DNA of 6,877 bases, from contig DCGL01000167.1 of assembly GCA_002314565.1 (NCBI GenBank), positions 1 through 6,877 of the forward strand. Direction: 5' to 3'. The notes beneath the pieces were generated by a model. The model made no database searches and was not told the origin of the DNA. It was given only the letters and a program-made list of their open reading frames with translations. Source of the stretch: Clostridiales bacterium UBA1779 (lineage in GTDB: Bacteria > Bacillota > Clostridia > Oscillospirales > CAG-272). Shown piece by piece: positions 2,941 through 6,877 of the stretch. The position numbers and the translations under genes were made by a program. The stretch's first letter is position 1, and each line of letters starts with the position of its first letter.

Positions 2941-4927
2941 AGAAAACGTTAACACTGAAAAAGAAGAAAACAAAAACACAGAAAACAACGTTACGGAAAG
3001 CAACGTAACAGAAAACACAAACAATAAAGAAAAAACTGATAAATCACAGAAAACAGATAAAAAAGAGGAGAAAAAAACAAAGGATAACGTAAAGAAAAAA
3101 GAAAAGAAGCTGAAGCTGGGGTTCCGGCGTACGGTTTCAAATATTTGGTTTGCATTTATGGAGATATGGAGAGTATCCAAAAGCTACGTGCTGTGGTATT
3201 TCGGCGTAACACTGGTTTATGCTCCCATAGGCTTTTTGAACGGAACGTTTCTGATGCACAGGGTTATTTCCAACGTCGAAGAAAACAAGCCGCTTAAAAG
3301 CACGATACTATTTATACTGATTATTGCGGCAATTGAAATTTCGGCAAACCTGATGAGCGGATTTTACTGGAACGTAATGTCGGCCGGGGTATGGCAGCGC
3401 ATAGCCGGTAAGCTGTATGAAAAGCTGTACAGAAAATCGGCTGCAGTTGAGCTTGCCTGCTACGAAAATCCGGAATATTATGACAAGTTTGTCAAGGCTC
3501 TTGATGAAGTGGAAAACAGAGTCTGGAGAGTTCTGCGATCGTTGGACAATCTGATGTGGCAGATAACTTCGCTTTTGTTAAATTCCTTCTTCATTTTCTG
3601 GATAGATCCGTGGCTGATACTCTTTGCAATAATTCCGATAGCACTCGGTTTTATCGGTTCAAAGAGCAAGAAACTGAAGCACGACCACACAGCCGACCGC
3701 AAGCCGGTTGAAAGAAGAATGAGCTACGTCAGACGAACCTGTTACGAAGCCGATTATTCAAAAGAGATGCGGCTTGGCGGAATGCAGTCGAAAATGATCG
3801 GAGACCTCAGCGTCTGCTTCGGTGAGTATATAAAAGTACTGAAAAAATACGGTTTCAAGCGATCCGTATGCGATTTTCTGGTGGACTGGGGGCTTGACGT
3901 TCTGACTGTTCTCGGTGCTACAGCGTATGCGGTAATCAGAGCTCTGACGGATGGGGGAATGAGCGTTGCAGACTGCATCGTCGTTTGTTCGTCAATCGGT
4001 TCGATTTCTTATTGCGTAAACCGTCTGGTTTCGTCGGTTACGGATTTCAACGAGCATGCAGTGTATCTTGAGGACGTCAGAAGCTTTCTTGAATACAAAA
4101 TCAAGATCGTTGACGGTCCGGAAAAGCTTATTCCTGCAGAAAGCAGCGGCGAAATCAGTTTCGACCACGTGACTTTCAGATATGAGGGTGCCGAAAACGA
4201 TTCGCTGACTGACGTTTCGTTTAATATAAAGCCCGGCGAAAGAATTGCTCTGGTGGGACTAAACGGTTCCGGAAAGACGACGCTTGTCAAACTCCTGCTT
4301 CGCCTGTATGACCCGACGGAAGGTAAAGTGACACTTGATAATACGGACGTAAAGGAATATGCTGTTCAGGCTTACCGCGATCATTATTCCTGCGTTTTCC
4401 AGGATTTCGGCATGTTTTCCATGTCGGTGAAGGATAACGTTGCCCTAGGTCAGTTCCGGGAGGGTGATGACGAAAAAATCAAGGAAGCTCTTGAAAACAG
4501 CGGGGCTTCAAAGAAAATAGATTCACTGAAAAACGGTATGGAAACGGTGCTTACGCGCGAATTCGACGACCAGGGTACCAATCTGTCGGTAGGTGAATCT
4601 CAGAAGGTTGCTCTTGCAAGAGCGTTCTACAGACAGGCCCCCGTCATTATTCTTGATGAGCCTTCGTCCGCACTTGACCCGCGGGCTGAGTGGGAAATGT
4701 TTGAAAACATGAAGAAGGCTGCGGAAGGAAAGACCGTCATTTTCATTTCGCACAGATTGTCTTCTGCCGTGGATGCGGACAGAATCTTACTTCTGAGCAA
4801 GGGAAAACTGACGGAAAGCGGAACTCATGCGGAACTGCTTGCACTTGACGGCGAATATGCAAAAATGTTCAGACTTCAGGCTCAGAATTATGCCGAATCC
4901 TCTGAAGAAACGGAGGACGACGAATGA
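2933..4927 (+). CDS. ABC exporter half-transporter, subunit 1 (membrane domain + ATPase)
   Basis: A 664-residue type IV ABC half-transporter. Residues 1-60 are a highly charged Glu/Lys/Asn/Thr extension whose only larger hydrophobic residues are three or four Val/Leu, presumably a cytosolic tail. About six membrane helices follow (roughly 84-106, 122-142, 205-225, 226-243, 314-338, 343-370). The ATPase domain runs from ~407: Walker A GLNGSGKT (442-449), Q-loop Gln490, signature LSVGE (551-555) in place of LSGGQ, Walker B VIILDEP with Glu576 and H-loop His607. All catalytic residues are present; the Val in the signature makes this half slightly degenerate. The start is TTG 2933: GGAGGT lies 5 nt upstream, an in-frame TAA at 2927 rules out anything earlier, and the next Met is residue 76. 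The C terminus is acidic. It is coupled to the next gene by an ATGA overlap and probably forms a heterodimer with it. Substrate unknown (drug, peptide or lipid). Confidence 0.93.
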   Translation: MSEENVNTEKEENKNTENNVTESNVTENTNNKEKTDKSQKTDKKEEKKTKDNVKKKEKKLKLGFRRTVSNIWFAFMEIWRVSKSYVLWYFGVTLVYAPIGFLNGTFLMHRVISNVEENKPLKSTILFILIIAAIEISANLMSGFYWNVMSAGVWQRIAGKLYEKLYRKSAAVELACYENPEYYDKFVKALDEVENRVWRVLRSLDNLMWQITSLLLNSFFIFWIDPWLILFAIIPIALGFIGSKSKKLKHDHTADRKPVERRMSYVRRTCYEADYSKEMRLGGMQSKMIGDLSVCFGEYIKVLKKYGFKRSVCDFLVDWGLDVLTVLGATAYAVIRALTDGGMSVADCIVVCSSIGSISYCVNRLVSSVTDFNEHAVYLEDVRSFLEYKIKIVDGPEKLIPAESSGEISFDHVTFRYEGAENDSLTDVSFNIKPGERIALVGLNGSGKTTLVKLLLRLYDPTEGKVTLDNTDVKEYAVQAYRDHYSCVFQDFGMFSMSVKDNVALGQFREGDDEKIKEALENSGASKKIDSLKNGMETVLTREFDDQGTNLSVGESQKVALARAFYRQAPVIILDEPSSALDPRAEWEMFENMKKAAEGKTVIFISHRLSSAVDADRILLLSKGKLTESGTHAELLALDGEYAKMFRLQAQNYAESSEETEDDE

Positions 4928-6807
4928 GTAAAGATAAAAATGCGGTAAGATACCGCAAGGACGGCACCCGCGTTCAGACCTTCGGAAGAATTCTGCGCAA
5001 CAATTTTGTAATGGTTCTGAAAATTGCAAAATACAGTCCTCACGTTGTGATAGCCTGCATATTGCAGAGTGTGATTACAGGTCTGCGCGGCTCGGCAAGT
5101 GCCATTTTCACCGTTAAGTTGTTTGACGGACTTGACAATGGCGAAAGTCTTCCTGTACTGCTTACATATATTGCCATTTACGCACTCTGGCTGTCTTTTG
5201 CGACTGCTTTCGGAAAACTGAACGGGTATATCTATACCCCCTGGGCGAAGCAGAAGTTAGACATTAAAATCAATACGGAACTGTTTAACAAAGTCAGAAC
5301 TATGGACGAAGCCTGCTTTGATGACCCGGAATTTTACGACGATTACGTCTGGGCTTTGAACCAGACCTGCGGTCAGGCAGAGGGAGTGATGAACTCGCTC
5401 AAAAACGTAATCAGCCCTGTAATCACGTTTTCATCTCTGGTTGCGGTCATGCTGACACTTGAGCCGCTTATGGCCGTTGTGCTGGGGCTATTGGCAATAT
5501 CGAAGATTTTTGTCGTCATTGCCGGAAACAATCACTCGTATAAATACGAAAAGAAGTACAACACGTTGTGGAGATTGCGCAATTATATCAGACGCGTATA
5601 TTTCCGACAGGACAGAGCAAAAGAAATCAGGACCTCTCACGTCAGCGAGCTTCTCATCAGAGAACATACGAAAAATACAGAGGAGTATGCCAAGGTCGGC
5701 CGTGAAAGCGGTACGAAATATTTTCTCATTTACACACTTTGCGACGGTCTGGTTTCAGATTTAGGCTATTATTTCATTCTGATTTATATGATTTTCAGGA
5801 TGAACAGCGGTCTTCTTTTGATCGGCGGCTTTGCTGCGGCAGTCAACATGCTTTGGAAAATTCAATACTGTCTGTATGACCTGATATATGCCGTCGGTGA
5901 ATTTCCGAAGCACTCGATTTTCCTTGAAAGATATTATGCCTTCCTTGAAAACGAGCCTCGTGTCAGAAACGGAAAAGAAAGCGTGCCGGAACCCGGAAGC
6001 ATCGAAATACGCAACGTCAGCTTTTCTTACGATTTTACCCAGAATATGCATTTCGACCTGCACGAAAAGGACTGGGTAAAGCCCGAAAACGAGCACAGCG
6101 GATATGACGCTCTGAAGGACGTGTCCCTGACTGTTAAGAAGGGTGAAAAGATTGCAATCGTCGGTTACAACGGTGCGGGAAAAACCACGCTTATCAAGCT
6201 GATAATGCGTCTGTACGACCCCGTTTCCGGTCAGATTCTGCTCAACGGACGCGATATACGCGAATTCGATCTTGAAGAATACCGCTCGAAAATCGGCGTC
6301 GTATTCCAGGATTACAAGATTTTCGCGGCATCAATAGCCGAAAACGTAATGAAGGGGAATTACAATCCCGAAACCGATAAGGAAAAAGTCCTGAAGGCTC
6401 TTGAATCTGCAGGTTTTACCGAAAAGCTTGAATCATTGTCTGAGGGCGTCGACACGATGTTGACGAAGGAGTTCGACAAGAAGGGAACCAACCTGTCCGG
6501 CGGTGAAGGACAGAAGATTGCCATTGCAAGAGTATTCGCTCATCCATACGACATCATCATTATGGACGAACCTTCATCTGCCCTCGACCCGATTGCAGAA
6601 TACGAAGTCAATCAGGAAATTCTGAAATACGCGGAAGGCAAAACCGTTATTTTCATTTCTCACCGTCTGTCAACCACCAGAATGGCCGACAGAATTTACA
6701 TGTTTGACTCCGGCTCTCTCATCGAAACCGGGTCACACGATGAGCTGATGAAGCTGAACGGCAAATATGCCGAGATTTTTAAGCTTCAGGCTGAAAAGTA
6801 TCAATAA
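4924..6807 (+). CDS. ABC exporter half-transporter, subunit 2 (membrane domain + ATPase)
   Basis: A 627-residue half-transporter of the same type. A short basic N terminus leads to about six membrane helices (roughly 39-63, 77-97, 160-180, 182-201, 267-291, 294-312). The ATPase domain begins near 359 and carries an insert of about 22 residues (371-393) before the Walker A GYNGAGKT (414-421). Then come Q-loop Gln462, canonical LSGGE (524-528), Walker B IIIMDEP with Glu549, and H-loop His580. ATG 4924 overlaps the previous stop (ATGA) and has GGAGG 7 nt upstream. Both genes share the sequence of the DEPSSALDP box and the membrane-domain style, so they look like paralogues. In the heterodimer, the site built from this subunit's Walker motifs faces LSVGE of subunit 1, and the other faces a normal LSGGE, a mild version of the asymmetry known for exporters such as TM287/288. 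It is the last gene before a strong terminator. Confidence 0.94.
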   Translation: MSKDKNAVRYRKDGTRVQTFGRILRNNFVMVLKIAKYSPHVVIACILQSVITGLRGSASAIFTVKLFDGLDNGESLPVLLTYIAIYALWLSFATAFGKLNGYIYTPWAKQKLDIKINTELFNKVRTMDEACFDDPEFYDDYVWALNQTCGQAEGVMNSLKNVISPVITFSSLVAVMLTLEPLMAVVLGLLAISKIFVVIAGNNHSYKYEKKYNTLWRLRNYIRRVYFRQDRAKEIRTSHVSELLIREHTKNTEEYAKVGRESGTKYFLIYTLCDGLVSDLGYYFILIYMIFRMNSGLLLIGGFAAAVNMLWKIQYCLYDLIYAVGEFPKHSIFLERYYAFLENEPRVRNGKESVPEPGSIEIRNVSFSYDFTQNMHFDLHEKDWVKPENEHSGYDALKDVSLTVKKGEKIAIVGYNGAGKTTLIKLIMRLYDPVSGQILLNGRDIREFDLEEYRSKIGVVFQDYKIFAASIAENVMKGNYNPETDKEKVLKALESAGFTEKLESLSEGVDTMLTKEFDKKGTNLSGGEGQKIAIARVFAHPYDIIIMDEPSSALDPIAEYEVNQEILKYAEGKTVIFISHRLSTTRMADRIYMFDSGSLIETGSHDELMKLNGKYAEIFKLQAEKYQ

Positions 6808-6813
6808 AAAACG

Positions 6814-6852
6814 GGGGCTGTTAAAAAACCGAGTTTTTTAACAGCCCCTTTT
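6814..6852 (+). terminator. Rho-independent terminator of the ABC operon
   Basis: GGGGCTGTTAAAAAA (6814-6828) pairs with TTTTTTAACAGCCCC (6834-6848): 15 bp, loop of 5 nt, then TTTT. It begins 7 nt after the stop codon of the second ABC gene. The GGGGCTGTTA arm recurs at 2455-2464 beside the intron remnant. The remaining bases (6853-6877) show nothing. Confidence 0.95.
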
Positions 6853-6877
6853 CATTGTGTCCGCGATGAGTTATTTT

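Noticed and set aside
2842..3180. Minus-strand ORF rich in Phe and Ser opposite the ABC gene start
   Set aside because: It is the antisense shadow of the Lys/Glu-rich N-terminal extension. The other minus-strand ORFs inside the two ABC genes and plus-strand ORFs inside the DUF4062 gene are likewise shadows.

Overview
The window looks like chromosomal DNA of a low- to mid-GC member of the Clostridia. My best guess is a Ruminococcus/Oscillospiraceae relative, from the AT-rich intergenic DNA, Shine-Dalgarno (SD) sites of the GGAGG type, the encoded tRNA CCA end, a DUF4062-DUF6273 protein and a paired ABC exporter. The sequence does not fix the species.

Layout. Positions 1-237 hold four tandem hairpins of about 63-bp period. 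Positions 249-347 hold a three-hairpin element bounded by inverted copies of the end of a tRNA-Ser gene. The intact tRNA-Ser(GGA) gene lies on the minus strand at 383-474, with a clear promoter at 490-518 and a terminator at 350-376; the terminator is the core of a 63-nt palindrome that reaches into the tRNA. A second three-hairpin array (658-744) lies just past the 3' end of a minus-strand gene (758-2014). That gene encodes a 418-residue protein with an N-terminal DUF4062 domain and a C-terminal DUF6273-type (C-type-lectin-like) domain. Its last ~43 codons are sharply poor in adenine on the coding strand, as expected of the variable region of a diversity-generating retroelement (DGR) target. 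No reverse transcriptase or template repeat is in the window.

Upstream, 2139-2389 holds a minus-strand promoter, a foldable leader and a 30-codon ORF that ends at a run of six C; slipping one frame there adds 20 protein-like codons. Positions 2450-2679 are genomic wreckage: the first ~45 codons of an RlmI-like rRNA methyltransferase gene run directly into the 3' end of a group II intron (part of domain V, all of domain VI), followed by half of a terminator.

From 2753 a plus-strand operon starts: a C7A9 tract, a near-consensus promoter, a 25-codon leader ORF and two ABC half-transporters (2933-4927 and 4924-6807). These are coupled by short overlaps and closed by a strong terminator at 6814-6852. 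The two ABC proteins each have one membrane domain and one ATPase domain and probably form a heterodimeric exporter of unknown substrate. The leader ORF overlaps the TTG start of the first ABC gene and probably controls its translation.

The most interesting signals are the DGR-like C terminus of the DUF4062 protein with its downstream hairpins, the frameshiftable small gene, the palindrome at the tRNA-Ser 3' end, and the leader ORF of the ABC operon.
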